Shown here: positions 54,007 through 63,363 of the stretch, piece by piece
How positions within the stretch are numbered: position 1 is the stretch's first letter
Layout of the letters: each line of letters opens with the position of its first letter
NCBI GenBank assembly: GCA_963925735.1
Contig: CAWUUH010000042.1
Coordinates: forward strand, 9,002-73,001
From: UBA4582 sp013204195
GTDB lineage: Bacteria; Pseudomonadota; Gammaproteobacteria; Pseudomonadales; Azotimanducaceae
Reading direction: 5' to 3'
Length of the DNA: 64,000 nucleotides
The notes under the pieces: model-generated
Told to the model about the DNA's origin: nothing
Databases searched by the model: none
What the model saw: the letters and a program-made list of their open reading frames with translations, nothing else
Translations under genes and position numbers: made by a program

Positions 54007-54106
54007 AAGACCTGATTTTCGTGGAGGCTGACGGCATGACGATTCACAACTTCTGACAGCCACCAAGACCACGAACCCAAATACTGACTCGGACACGCTA
54101 CGTTTT

Positions 54107-54898
54107 ATGCCTATTAATCTAAAAACGCCCGAAGAAATCACCAAGATGCGCACTGTCGGCGCGCTTGCGGCCGAACAACTTGACATGATCGAGGCCTATA
54201 TCAAGCCGGGGGTCTCCACTGGCGACCTAGACCGTATCTGCCATGAATACACCGTCAACCAGCAACAGGCAATACCGGCGCCGCTGAATTATCGGGGTTT
54301 CCCCAAGTCAATCTGCACGTCAGTTAATCATGTGGTCTGCCATGGCATTCCCTCTGATGAAAAAATCCTCAAGAACGGCGATATCATTAATATCGACGTG
54401 ACGCTCCTGAAAGATGGGTATCACGGCGACACCAGCAAAACCTATATCGTTGGCAAGGGCAGTGTTCTCGCGGAAAGACTCATACAGGTCACCCAGGAGT
54501 GTCTTTATAAAGGTATCGCCCAAGTCAAGCCAGGAGCGCATCTGGGCGATATCGGCCATGTGATCCAGGTCCACGCAGAACGAAATCGCTTTTCGGTTGT
54601 TCGCGAGTATTGCGGCCACGGTATCGGCACAATTTTTCATGATGAGCCTCAAGTATTGCACTATGGACGAGCCGGCACCGGCATTGTGCTCGAGGCCGGC
54701 ATGACATTTACAATCGAACCCATGATCAATGCTGGCAAGGCGGCGGTTAAACTGCTCCCCGATGACTGGACTGTCGTCACTAAGGATCACAAACTGACCG
54801 CCCAGTTCGAACATACCATTCTGGTGACCGACACGGGCTATGAAATATTAACTTACCGCGGCGACGAGACCATCGAGCGGCTGGGTCCATCGAGCTAG
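54107..54898 (+). CDS. map: Methionine aminopeptidase type I
   Basis: Removes the initiator methionine from nascent proteins. Metal ligands are in NIDVTLLKDGYHGDTSKTY (two Asp), CGHGIGTIFH (His), TIEPM and QFEHTI (two Glu). 263 residues, standard length. Divergent from rpsB, as in many relatives; its stop overlaps the glnD start by one base. Confidence 0.98.
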   Translation: MPINLKTPEEITKMRTVGALAAEQLDMIEAYIKPGVSTGDLDRICHEYTVNQQQAIPAPLNYRGFPKSICTSVNHVVCHGIPSDEKILKNGDIINIDVTLLKDGYHGDTSKTYIVGKGSVLAERLIQVTQECLYKGIAQVKPGAHLGDIGHVIQVHAERNRFSVVREYCGHGIGTIFHDEPQVLHYGRAGTGIVLEAGMTFTIEPMINAGKAAVKLLPDDWTVVTKDHKLTAQFEHTILVTDTGYEILTYRGDETIERLGPSS

Positions 54899-57591
54899 TG
54901 CCCGCCGTCGATGCATTGATTGAACAGCTTGGCACTGACCTGGAAAGCACTAAGCGCTCTATACCCCTGTTCAAACAGGCGCTGCAGGACTGCAACGCCG
55001 ATCTTGCTAAACGCTTCTACGCGAACGAGGATATCGAGCAACTCGTTCACGATCGCGCGCGTTTCATGGACCACCTATTACAACTCGCCTGGCGACGCTT
55101 TGAGTGGCATGAGAACCTTGCCAGCTGGCGTAAACACCGGGTTTCCTTAGTTGCCGTGGGTGGCTACGGTCGTGGCGAGCTTCACCCACATTCAGATGTC
55201 GATCTCTTGGTCCTGCTGGAACGTAGCAACTATGAGAAACATTCAAGCAATATTCAAAGCTTTCTGACACTTCTCTGGGACATCGGTCTGGAAGTCGGCC
55301 ACAGCGTGCGCTCCATCAGTGAATGTCGAATCCAGGCAGCCCGAGACGTCACCGTGATCACGGCACTCATGGAAGCCAGAACCATCGTCGGTGATGACTC
55401 CCTGCGGGCAAAGATGTCCCAGGCCATCCGCCCCGAAAAGATTTGGCCGCCAAAAAAATTCTTTGCGGCTAAGCTTGCCGAGCAAGAAGAGCGGCATCGC
55501 AAGTCTGAACATACGGAGTACAGCCTTGAGCCGAATGTAAAAACCTCCCCCGGCGGCCTTCGCGACATTCATACCGTTATGTGGATAGCCAAACGTAAAT
55601 ACGGTGCCGTGACATTTACCGACCTGGTCGAGCGTCAATTCCTGACGCAAGCCGAGAGCGAGATTCTCACCCGCGGCCGCCGGCTACTCTGGAAAATCCG
55701 CTATGGTCTGCACCTGATTGCCGGCCGCATGGATGACAGATTGCTGTTTGACTATCAACGTCAACTCGCCGAGATTCTCGGCTATCAGGACCAAGACCAA
55801 CTCGCCGTCGAACAATTCATGCAGACCTACTATCGGGCTGCGATGGAGATCAGAGCCACCAACGAGCTTTTACTGCAACACTTTGACGAAGAGATCGTTC
55901 GCTCGAAAGAACGCGCGAAAATCACTCCCGTCAATGAGCGTTTCCAGATTTTCAACAATCATATCGAAGTCACCCATGAGGCCGTATTCGCCGAAGAACC
56001 CGCCGCGCTAATGGAAATGTTCGTCATCACCGCCAACGACCGGAGCATCAAGGGCGTGCGAGCCTCAACAATACGCCTGCTCACCAGCAATCTGTTTCGT
56101 ATTGATGACGCCTTTCGCAATGACCCCAAAGTCACTCGCCTGTTTCTTGATTTGCTGCGGTCCTCCGAGCATCTGTTCACACAACTAAGACGCATGGAGC
56201 GGTACGGCATTCTAGGGGCCTATTTGCCAGAGTTCGGCCGCGTGATTGGCCAAATGCAATTTGATCTATTCCATGTTTACACCGTTGATGCCCATACGTT
56301 GCAAGTGGTGAGAAATATGCGCCGCTTCCGCTACAAGAATCAAGAACAGATGTTTCCAATCGCTGCGCACATTCATCCGCGCCTACCAAAAATTGAACTG
56401 TTGTACATCGCCGGTCTGTATCACGACATTGCCAAGGGTCGCGGCGGGGATCACTCTGAGCTTGGCGTTCAGGTTGCCGCAGACTTCTGTGAGCGCCATG
56501 ATTTAGGCACTTGGGACACAAATCTTGTTTGTTGGCTCGTTAAAAATCACCTGACCATGTCCACCACTGCGCAGCGCAAGGACATCTCTGACCCTGAAGT
56601 CATTCAGGAATTTGCGCTACTGGTGCAGGATCAAGTGAGGCTCGACTACCTTTATGCGCTGACGGTAGCTGACATTAACGCCACCAACACAACCTTGTGG
56701 AACAGCTGGCGAGCATCCTTGATGCGCCAACTCTACAACGATACCAAACGGACCCTGAGACTCGGCCCCGAAAACCAGGTAGATCGTGGCGAGTACATTA
56801 GTGAAACGCAGAATCACGCCATCGAACGCCTACAGGAACATGGCCTGAGCCGGGAACAAATTCTGGCCATCTGGGGCGGCGTTGACGATGACTATTTTGT
56901 GCGCGAGTCAGTCAGTGATATTGTTTGGCACACTATCGCCATTAACGAGCATGATCCAGCTCGCGGCCCACTGATATTAATTCGTAATGATGACAACGAT
57001 CACCAGGATGAAGGCGCAACTCACATCTTTATTCATGGGCCAGCACACCAGTCTTTGTTCGTTGCCTCGGTCACAGCCTTCGATCAACTCGGACTGAATA
57101 TCGTCGATGCGCGCATAGCGGCCTCAAAAGAGGGGCAAATTTTCGACACCTTCGTGGTGCTTGACGAACACGGCAAGGCCATCAGCGAGCAGAAAAACCA
57201 ACTCGAAAAAATCAAGAAAACACTGCGCGACCATCTCTTGCAGCAGGGACAATTCAAGCCAAACACCCATCGCCGCACACCGCGACTGCTGAAGCAATTC
57301 TCCTTGAAAACCCAGGTGAGCATCAGTCACGACGAAGGTAACAATCAAACGATTCTCGAAGTCGTCGCGCCAGATCGACCAGGCCTGCTATCCATTATCG
57401 CCAACATTTTTGTCGAGCTGAACATCACCCTCAACAGCGCCAAAATTACCACCCTGGGCGAGCGAGTCGAAGATATATTCTTTATTGCCGACAGGGAAAA
57501 TCAGGCCATTATTGACCCAGCAGCATGCGCCATACTACAACAACGAATCTGTGAAGAACTGGATCTCCATATCCGGCAGGCGACACCATGA
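54898..57591 (+). CDS. glnD: PII uridylyltransferase/uridylyl-removing enzyme
   Basis: Glutamine sensor that uridylylates and deuridylylates PII proteins and so controls glutamine synthetase. The nucleotidyltransferase site is GGYGRGELHPHSDVDLLVLL. An HD domain (LYHDIAKGRGGDHSELG) does the removal. Two C-terminal ACT domains (HQSLFVASVTAFDQLGLNI and VVAPDRPGLLSIIANIF) bind glutamine. GTG start overlapping the map stop. 897 residues, full length. Confidence 0.97.
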   Translation: MPAVDALIEQLGTDLESTKRSIPLFKQALQDCNADLAKRFYANEDIEQLVHDRARFMDHLLQLAWRRFEWHENLASWRKHRVSLVAVGGYGRGELHPHSDVDLLVLLERSNYEKHSSNIQSFLTLLWDIGLEVGHSVRSISECRIQAARDVTVITALMEARTIVGDDSLRAKMSQAIRPEKIWPPKKFFAAKLAEQEERHRKSEHTEYSLEPNVKTSPGGLRDIHTVMWIAKRKYGAVTFTDLVERQFLTQAESEILTRGRRLLWKIRYGLHLIAGRMDDRLLFDYQRQLAEILGYQDQDQLAVEQFMQTYYRAAMEIRATNELLLQHFDEEIVRSKERAKITPVNERFQIFNNHIEVTHEAVFAEEPAALMEMFVITANDRSIKGVRASTIRLLTSNLFRIDDAFRNDPKVTRLFLDLLRSSEHLFTQLRRMERYGILGAYLPEFGRVIGQMQFDLFHVYTVDAHTLQVVRNMRRFRYKNQEQMFPIAAHIHPRLPKIELLYIAGLYHDIAKGRGGDHSELGVQVAADFCERHDLGTWDTNLVCWLVKNHLTMSTTAQRKDISDPEVIQEFALLVQDQVRLDYLYALTVADINATNTTLWNSWRASLMRQLYNDTKRTLRLGPENQVDRGEYISETQNHAIERLQEHGLSREQILAIWGGVDDDYFVRESVSDIVWHTIAINEHDPARGPLILIRNDDNDHQDEGATHIFIHGPAHQSLFVASVTAFDQLGLNIVDARIAASKEGQIFDTFVVLDEHGKAISEQKNQLEKIKKTLRDHLLQQGQFKPNTHRRTPRLLKQFSLKTQVSISHDEGNNQTILEVVAPDRPGLLSIIANIFVELNITLNSAKITTLGERVEDIFFIADRENQAIIDPAACAILQQRICEELDLHIRQATP

Positions 57592-58802
57592 ACAAACAGC
57601 TCGAACGACTCAAGCCCTACCCCTTTGAGCGACTCAACCACTTACTAGCTGACATTACGCCTGCGCCGGAGCATGCGTTTATCGCTTTGTCGCTGGGAGA
57701 ACCCAAACATCCAGCGCCCGACTTCATTATCGCCAAATACCTCGAGCAGGCCGGTGTTGTCCAAGGCCTTGGAACCTACCCGCCGACCCGAGGCATACCT
57801 GAACTGCGAACATCCATAGCAAACTTCGTTAATCGGCGCTTTAATCTGGCTGCTAGCCCGATTGACCCGGAAACCCAGGTCTTGCCCGTTACCGGTAGCC
57901 GTGAAGCTTTATTCGCCATTGCGCAAACCGTGATCGACAGTCGAGCAGAGAGCTGCACGCTGATGCCCAATCCCTTCTATCAAATCTACGAAGGCGCCGC
58001 TCTGCTCGCTGGCAGCACACCGGTATATGTACCCTGTACTGCCGCGACTGACTATTTACCGGACTTCTCCGTTGTCACTGAAGCGCAATGGCAAAAATGT
58101 TCCTTACTCTATTTGTGTACGCCGGGGAATCCAACGGGCGCTGTCGCCTCTATTGAGGATATGCAATCCTTGATTCGGCTCTCTGATCAATATGATTTCG
58201 TGATAGCGTCAGACGAATGCTACTCGGAAATTTATGCAGACGAACTGGCACCACCACCTGGGTTGCTCGAGGCTGCCTGCGCTATGGGTCGGCATGACTA
58301 TAAAAACTGCATTGCCTTCAACAGTCTGTCGAAACGATCCAATCTGCCTGGCCTACGGTCAGGCTACGCCTGCGGTGATGCGGAACTGATTCGCGCATTC
58401 TTGTTATACCGCACCTACCATGGCTCGGCCATGTCAGTTCATCATCAGTGGGTGAGTATCGCCGCGTGGGATGACGAGCAACATGTGATCAACAACCGAG
58501 CTAGCTATCGGCAAAAATATGCGGCTGTGGAGGCGATACTGAAAGACGTCTGGCCCATGACGCAGCCGACTGCCAGTTTTTATTTGTGGCCACAGACCCC
58601 GGTCAACGATGAGCAGTTCGCCCAACGGTTAATGACCCATGCCAACATCAAGGTGTTGCCGGGCAGTTATCTATCAAGGGTCGTAGACGGCGCTAACCCT
58701 GGTCAGGACCGAGTTAGATTGGCCCTGGTGGCGACGTTGGATGAGTGCGTGGAGGCTGCCGGTCGACTGCGGAGCTTCATGCAACACCGAAAATACCTAT
58801 AG
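57588..58802 (+). CDS. dapC: N-succinyldiaminopimelate aminotransferase
   Basis: PLP-dependent class I/II aminotransferase that makes N-succinyl-diaminopimelate. SLGEPKHPAP, YPPTRGIPELR, LYLCTPGNPTGAV and the Schiff-base Lys in FNSLSKRSNLPGLRSGY are present. 404 residues. The start overlaps the glnD stop by 4 bp. The pair dapC-dapD downstream supports DapC over other aminotransferases. Confidence 0.94.
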   Translation: MNKQLERLKPYPFERLNHLLADITPAPEHAFIALSLGEPKHPAPDFIIAKYLEQAGVVQGLGTYPPTRGIPELRTSIANFVNRRFNLAASPIDPETQVLPVTGSREALFAIAQTVIDSRAESCTLMPNPFYQIYEGAALLAGSTPVYVPCTAATDYLPDFSVVTEAQWQKCSLLYLCTPGNPTGAVASIEDMQSLIRLSDQYDFVIASDECYSEIYADELAPPPGLLEAACAMGRHDYKNCIAFNSLSKRSNLPGLRSGYACGDAELIRAFLLYRTYHGSAMSVHHQWVSIAAWDDEQHVINNRASYRQKYAAVEAILKDVWPMTQPTASFYLWPQTPVNDEQFAQRLMTHANIKVLPGSYLSRVVDGANPGQDRVRLALVATLDECVEAAGRLRSFMQHRKYL

Positions 58803-58942
58803 CAATATCAACAGACAAATTATGAGGTCATCTCACTAGAAACGACCGCGAACAGATCGACAGTATTTACATCAAATGGCGTACGGCGACGAAGCTCCCG
58901 TACGCACCATCGAACTCAACATAAGCGTCACAGGATACTACT

Positions 58943-59968
58943 ATGAGCACAGATTTTTTCAGTTATGCCATCGGCATCGGCACTCAGAACCGCAAAGGCG
59001 AATGGTTAGAGGTTTACTATCCGAAGCCGGTTTTCAAACCTGCCCAGACAGAGATTGAGGCGCTGGCTGGCGTACTGGGTTATGCCGGTGGTAATACCAC
59101 CATTGAACTGCCAGCAGCTCTTCTGCCAAAATTAAGGCCACTGCTGACTGCCGAGCAGCAGGCCGTTGTCGACAGCTTAACGAATGCGGTGCGCCCCCTG
59201 GTCATCACGCTGATCGAGCAAGATACTGCCTTAGCCTCGACACCAGAGGCCTACTTGAAGTTACATCTACTATCCCATCGTCACGTTCAGCCGAACGAAA
59301 TCAACCTCACGGGTATATTTGCTCAATTGCCGAATGTTGCCTGGACCAATCTCGGCGCCATCGATCCCGAGGAGCTTGCCGAGGCCCAGACCCAAGCTAG
59401 GGTTCGGGGCGAACAGCTAGAGGTTTCTGCAGTCGACAAGTTCCCGAAGATGACCAATTATGTGGTACCCAGTGGTGTGCGCATATCCCATTCAGCGCGA
59501 GTTAGACTGGGCGCTTATCTGGGTGAAGGCACAACCGTTATGCATGAGGGTTTTATTAACTTCAATGCCGGCACAGAAGGTCCCAATATGGTCGAGGGTC
59601 GGCTGTCACAGGGTGTGGTGATGCATGCCGGTAGCGACCTGGGTGGCGGCGCCAGCACGATGGGCACACTTTCAGGCGGCGGCAAACTGATTCTGTCTAT
59701 CGGTCGAGATTGCTTGATCGGCGCCAATGCCGGTACCGGCATACCCCTCGGCGATCGCTGCATTATCGAGGCTGGCCTGTACATTACTGCCGGCACGCGG
59801 GTCCACGTCTTGGACGAAAACAAAAAGACGGTTCAAACGGTCAAGGCCAGAGATCTGGCGGGACAGTCAGACATGCTGTTTATCCGCAATTCCCTTACCG
59901 GCGCGGTGGAATGTCGAACTAACAGCAAGGCGATTGAATTGAATCCGGCCCTGCATGCCCATAACTAA
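58943..59968 (+). CDS. dapD: Tetrahydrodipicolinate N-succinyltransferase
   Basis: Succinylates tetrahydrodipicolinate, opening the succinylase branch to diaminopimelate and lysine. The 341-residue protein is the long form seen in pseudomonads. The C-terminal half is a left-handed beta-helix with RLGAYLGEGTTVMHEGF, NFNAGTEG and GGGASTMGTLSGGG. AGGA lies 8 bases before the start. A 140-bp gap after dapC holds no gene. Confidence 0.96.
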   Translation: MSTDFFSYAIGIGTQNRKGEWLEVYYPKPVFKPAQTEIEALAGVLGYAGGNTTIELPAALLPKLRPLLTAEQQAVVDSLTNAVRPLVITLIEQDTALASTPEAYLKLHLLSHRHVQPNEINLTGIFAQLPNVAWTNLGAIDPEELAEAQTQARVRGEQLEVSAVDKFPKMTNYVVPSGVRISHSARVRLGAYLGEGTTVMHEGFINFNAGTEGPNMVEGRLSQGVVMHAGSDLGGGASTMGTLSGGGKLILSIGRDCLIGANAGTGIPLGDRCIIEAGLYITAGTRVHVLDENKKTVQTVKARDLAGQSDMLFIRNSLTGAVECRTNSKAIELNPALHAHN

Positions 59969-59986
59969 ATCAGGTAGATCGTACTG

Positions 59987-61156
59987 ATGAGCACTGAATA
60001 TAATCCCGCCAGCCTCGACGCCGAGACCCTGGCTCTGGCACAGCAACTCATCCGTGCCGAGTCGGTCTCCCCTGACGACGCCGGCTGTCAGATTCTGATG
60101 GCTGAATATCTCAGCGAGCTCGGCTTTCGCATTGAATCCATGCCCTTCGGCGACGTGGATAATTTGTGGGCACTGCACGGCGATGGCGCACCCCTGTTTG
60201 TCTTCGCGGGCCACACTGATGTGGTGCCACCCGGGCCCCTCGAGGCATGGCACACCCCACCCTTCGAGCCAATCATCAAAGACGGCTTACTATTCGGCCG
60301 CGGCGCAGCAGACATGAAAGGCTCATTAGCCGCCATGCTCACCGCCAGCCGACGATTTTTGACCGCCCAGCCTGATCATCTCGGCACTATCGGGTTCTTA
60401 ATCACCAGTGATGAAGAAGCGACAGCGCTGAATGGTACGCGCCGAGTGATCGAGGAGCTGCAAAACCGCGGCACTCATATCGACTGGTGTCTGGTGGGCG
60501 AGCCATCCAGCAATCTCGCGCTCGGTGATGTAGTTCGCAGTGGCAGGCGAGGATCACTCAACGCGCAGTTGTCGATCAAGGGGATACAGGGTCATGTGGC
60601 CTATCCCACTGAGGCGCTGAATCCCATTCACGCCGCCTTGCCTGCCTTGGCAGAGCTGGTCGCTATCGAATGGGATGCCGGAAATGACGCCTTTCCCCCT
60701 ACTTCTTTGCAGATTTCGAATATTCACAGCGGCACCGGTGCCAACAATGTGATTCCTGGAGAGATGAACCTGCTACTGAATTTTCGGTTTTCAACGGCCT
60801 CTACTGAAGCATCTCTGCGACAGCGCACGGAGACGCTGTTAAAGCTCCATGGCGTTGACTATGAGATCAGCTGGTCTTTATCTGGGCTACCCTTCTTGAC
60901 GAGCGGGGGCGAACTGATCCCTGCAGTGCAACAAGTGCTCGCGGCCCGCCTTGGGATAGAAACGGAACTCTCGACTTCCGGCGGCACTTCTGACGGGCGC
61001 TTCATCGCGCCCACCGGAACACAGGTAGTCGAACTCGGGCCACGGAACGACACGATCCACAAGATCAACGAGTGTGTGGCTACCGCCGACCTTATTGAGC
61101 TATCGCATATTTACAGCGACATCCTCGACCGACTTTTGGGTGAAGGTACACGATGA
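59987..61156 (+). CDS. dapE: Succinyl-diaminopimelate desuccinylase
   Basis: Zinc amidohydrolase releasing LL-diaminopimelate. Metal and catalytic motifs are FAGHTDVVPPGPL, GRGAADMKGSLAAML, ITSDEEATALNGT and CLVGEPSS; SGGTSDGRFIAPTG precedes the last ligand. 389 residues, slightly longer than E. coli's 375. 18 bp after dapD and overlapping the next gene by 4 bp. Confidence 0.97.
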   Translation: MSTEYNPASLDAETLALAQQLIRAESVSPDDAGCQILMAEYLSELGFRIESMPFGDVDNLWALHGDGAPLFVFAGHTDVVPPGPLEAWHTPPFEPIIKDGLLFGRGAADMKGSLAAMLTASRRFLTAQPDHLGTIGFLITSDEEATALNGTRRVIEELQNRGTHIDWCLVGEPSSNLALGDVVRSGRRGSLNAQLSIKGIQGHVAYPTEALNPIHAALPALAELVAIEWDAGNDAFPPTSLQISNIHSGTGANNVIPGEMNLLLNFRFSTASTEASLRQRTETLLKLHGVDYEISWSLSGLPFLTSGGELIPAVQQVLAARLGIETELSTSGGTSDGRFIAPTGTQVVELGPRNDTIHKINECVATADLIELSHIYSDILDRLLGEGTR

Positions 61157-61527
61157 GCGATGCCACTCAAGCCTTCCCCGATATCGAAATTTATATTAAG
61201 CGACCCGACTTATCTGCCCTGCAAGACTGGCTGAACGGTCTCATGGGGCCCATCACCAGCATGACTAATGGCGCCACCACAAGTATCACAATGGCGAATG
61301 GTCAAGTTTGCGTGATCGTTGAGAATGTCGTTAAAGGCGGATATACATCTGTCTGGTTCAAATCTGACCAAACTCCTTGGGCAACTGATCGAGATTGTGC
61401 CCTCGCAGCCTGGGAAGCCTTAGGCTTGGAGACTCGCTGCAGCAATGGCGGCTGGGACGGTAACGATGAACAGGGCTGGCGTCGATTTACGGCTGCCGGC
61501 GAAACCATCGTTAACTGGTTCGTTTAA
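61153..61527 (+). CDS. Conserved small protein next to dapE, function unknown
   Basis: A 124-residue soluble protein with no signal. It opens with IEIYIKRPDLSALQDWLN and has VIVENVVKGGYTSVWFKSD. The end, GWDGNDEQGWRRFTAAGE, is rich in Trp and Gly. Similar proteins accompany dapE in other gammaproteobacteria as far as I recall, but I know no function. Four-base overlap with dapE and one-base overlap with gspN indicate translational coupling on both sides. Confidence 0.85.
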   Translation: MSDATQAFPDIEIYIKRPDLSALQDWLNGLMGPITSMTNGATTSITMANGQVCVIVENVVKGGYTSVWFKSDQTPWATDRDCALAAWEALGLETRCSNGGWDGNDEQGWRRFTAAGETIVNWFV

Positions 61528-62282
61528 TGCGCCGAAGCCTACTCTATACCAGCATCGGTCTCATCGCATTCCTCGGATTCTTGGTCACTTACCTACCCGC
61601 TAGCCTTGTCTGGGCACAGTTCAAGGATAAGGCCACGGTAGTTTTACCGGCGCTGAAGATCCTGAAGATCGAAGGTAGCCTATGGGATGGCCGAGCAGAC
61701 GTGCGCGTTGGCGATGTCTTTCCCAGCCGGGTAACTTGGCAACTGGCGGGCCGCCGGTTGTTCGCAGGTGGCCTGCCGTTGCAGATCACCGCGACCGGGA
61801 CGGGGCACAACCTGGCGGTACAACTGACCTTGACGCCCGGTAGTCTGAGGTTTGAACATCTCCGCGGCAATTTGCAACCCGACTACTTGAATCAGCTGGG
61901 CGCGCCCTTCGGGCTGGCTGTCAGCGGCGACGTAAGCCTTGATGATATTCAATTGAGCGTTAATCAGACTTGGTTTACCGCTGCCGCAGGTCAACTGAAT
62001 TGGACCGGCGGACGGTTCAATTTTCCCGATCCTCGAGGCCTGGGACACATTAATTTACCACCGCTACGGGGCCAAATCAGCCTGCAAGCCAATGATTTCA
62101 ATCTCGACGTGACTCATCGAGATAATGACCTAGACGCCCAGTTAGTCAGCCTGCGGCTCAAACCAAACGGCTGGGTGAAGGTTGCTATAAAGGCCAGATT
62201 GTTTAAGCTTGCCGAACTATCCTGGCCGCCCAGCGACAGCCTCGACGACACCGCCCTGGCACTGGAAGAAAAGTTATTTTAA
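61527..62282 (+). CDS. gspN: Type II secretion protein GspN
   Basis: Accessory inner-membrane protein of the type II secretion system. One N-terminal membrane helix (about 6-28) is followed by a periplasmic domain rich in beta-strands. VLPALKILKIEGSLWDGRADVRVG and VTWQLAGRRLFAGGLPLQI are typical for GspN. 251 residues. It precedes gspC here, while in many organisms gspN closes the operon. The ATG overlaps the stop of the upstream gene (TAATG). Confidence 0.85.
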   Translation: MRRSLLYTSIGLIAFLGFLVTYLPASLVWAQFKDKATVVLPALKILKIEGSLWDGRADVRVGDVFPSRVTWQLAGRRLFAGGLPLQITATGTGHNLAVQLTLTPGSLRFEHLRGNLQPDYLNQLGAPFGLAVSGDVSLDDIQLSVNQTWFTAAAGQLNWTGGRFNFPDPRGLGHINLPPLRGQISLQANDFNLDVTHRDNDLDAQLVSLRLKPNGWVKVAIKARLFKLAELSWPPSDSLDDTALALEEKLF

Positions 62283-62315
62283 GCCTTTGTCGACAGCGCC
62301 TACTGGAGCCCTGAC

Positions 62316-63263
62316 TTGGATTCAATCGTTGCTTTATATCAGCAGTACCGACGACATCTGGCCACGACCATCGGTATTCTGATGGCTATTGCCATCGGTC
62401 TGAGCCTGGCCAATGGTATTTTGTTCGCCCTTGAGCACTGGGACGATAACGCCACTGCCAGCATAACAGTCACCGCCGGGACTGTTGCGCCAAGCCCCAA
62501 CAAGCCTGCCAGCAGTATTGCCGGCTTGAATTTATTCGGCAACGTTCAACAATCTAACCCTGTGACCGCCGCAGAGGCTCCGGAAACTCGGTTGAATTTA
62601 GAGTTACAAGGCATCTTTATCGCCACGGATGCGGCTGAATCCAGCGCCATCGTCGCGGAGCGGGGCAAAGATGGTGAACTTTTCGGCATTGGTGATCGGC
62701 TCCCCGGAAATGCCGTGCTTGAGGCGGTGTTCAACGACCATATCCTCCTGAAACGAGGTGGCCAGATCGAGAAATTGATGTTCTCCGACAGCAACCTACT
62801 GCAACAACTCAGCGCCGACGACGCAACGTCTTTAGAGTCCGAGAGCACCCCGGATAATACAACGTCTAGAGTCAGCCAAATCCGGCAACGCATTACTGAT
62901 CGACAGCGTACTGACCGCCGGCCCGTCCCCCAACCCGGCGCCAACTTGAGAAATTTCGTTAATGACTACCGGGAAAGAATTGAATCAGATCCGGCCGGGC
63001 TGTTGAGCGAATTAGGGGTCAGCGCCGTGAGTGAAGGCCAAGCCAGTGGCTATCGCATCGGCGACGAATTGCCGTCCCAACAAATGATGCAAGCCGGGCT
63101 TCAAGAAGGTGACTTGATCCTGTCTGTCAACGGCACACCCGTGGGCGATGTTAGCAGCGATGCGGCACTTATCGACCAAGCCATGGCTGAACGTCGAGTT
63201 AGGGTCGAAATTCAGCGCAATGACCGCCGATTTTTCCTGACGGTACCCATCCCAGAACAGTAA
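62316..63263 (+). CDS. gspC: Type II secretion protein GspC
   Basis: Links the inner-membrane platform to the GspD secretin. A cytoplasmic tip, one membrane helix (about 18-38), the HR domain (LNLFGNVQQ, LELQGIFIA, LPGNAVLEAVFNDHILLKRGG; about 70-155), a Pro/Arg linker and a C-terminal PDZ domain (GYRIGDELPSQQMMQ) are visible. TTG start at 62316 with GGAG 7 bases upstream. 315 residues. Confidence 0.93.
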   Translation: MDSIVALYQQYRRHLATTIGILMAIAIGLSLANGILFALEHWDDNATASITVTAGTVAPSPNKPASSIAGLNLFGNVQQSNPVTAAEAPETRLNLELQGIFIATDAAESSAIVAERGKDGELFGIGDRLPGNAVLEAVFNDHILLKRGGQIEKLMFSDSNLLQQLSADDATSLESESTPDNTTSRVSQIRQRITDRQRTDRRPVPQPGANLRNFVNDYRERIESDPAGLLSELGVSAVSEGQASGYRIGDELPSQQMMQAGLQEGDLILSVNGTPVGDVSSDAALIDQAMAERRVRVEIQRNDRRFFLTVPIPEQ

Positions 63264-63363
63264 ATCTGAATCGTTGGTTTGCATCGGTCGTTTTAATCGC
63301 AAGTACGCATGCCTCTGATGGCCGTTGGGTTATTCGAGGAATTACAGTAACATTCGTTTTTTT

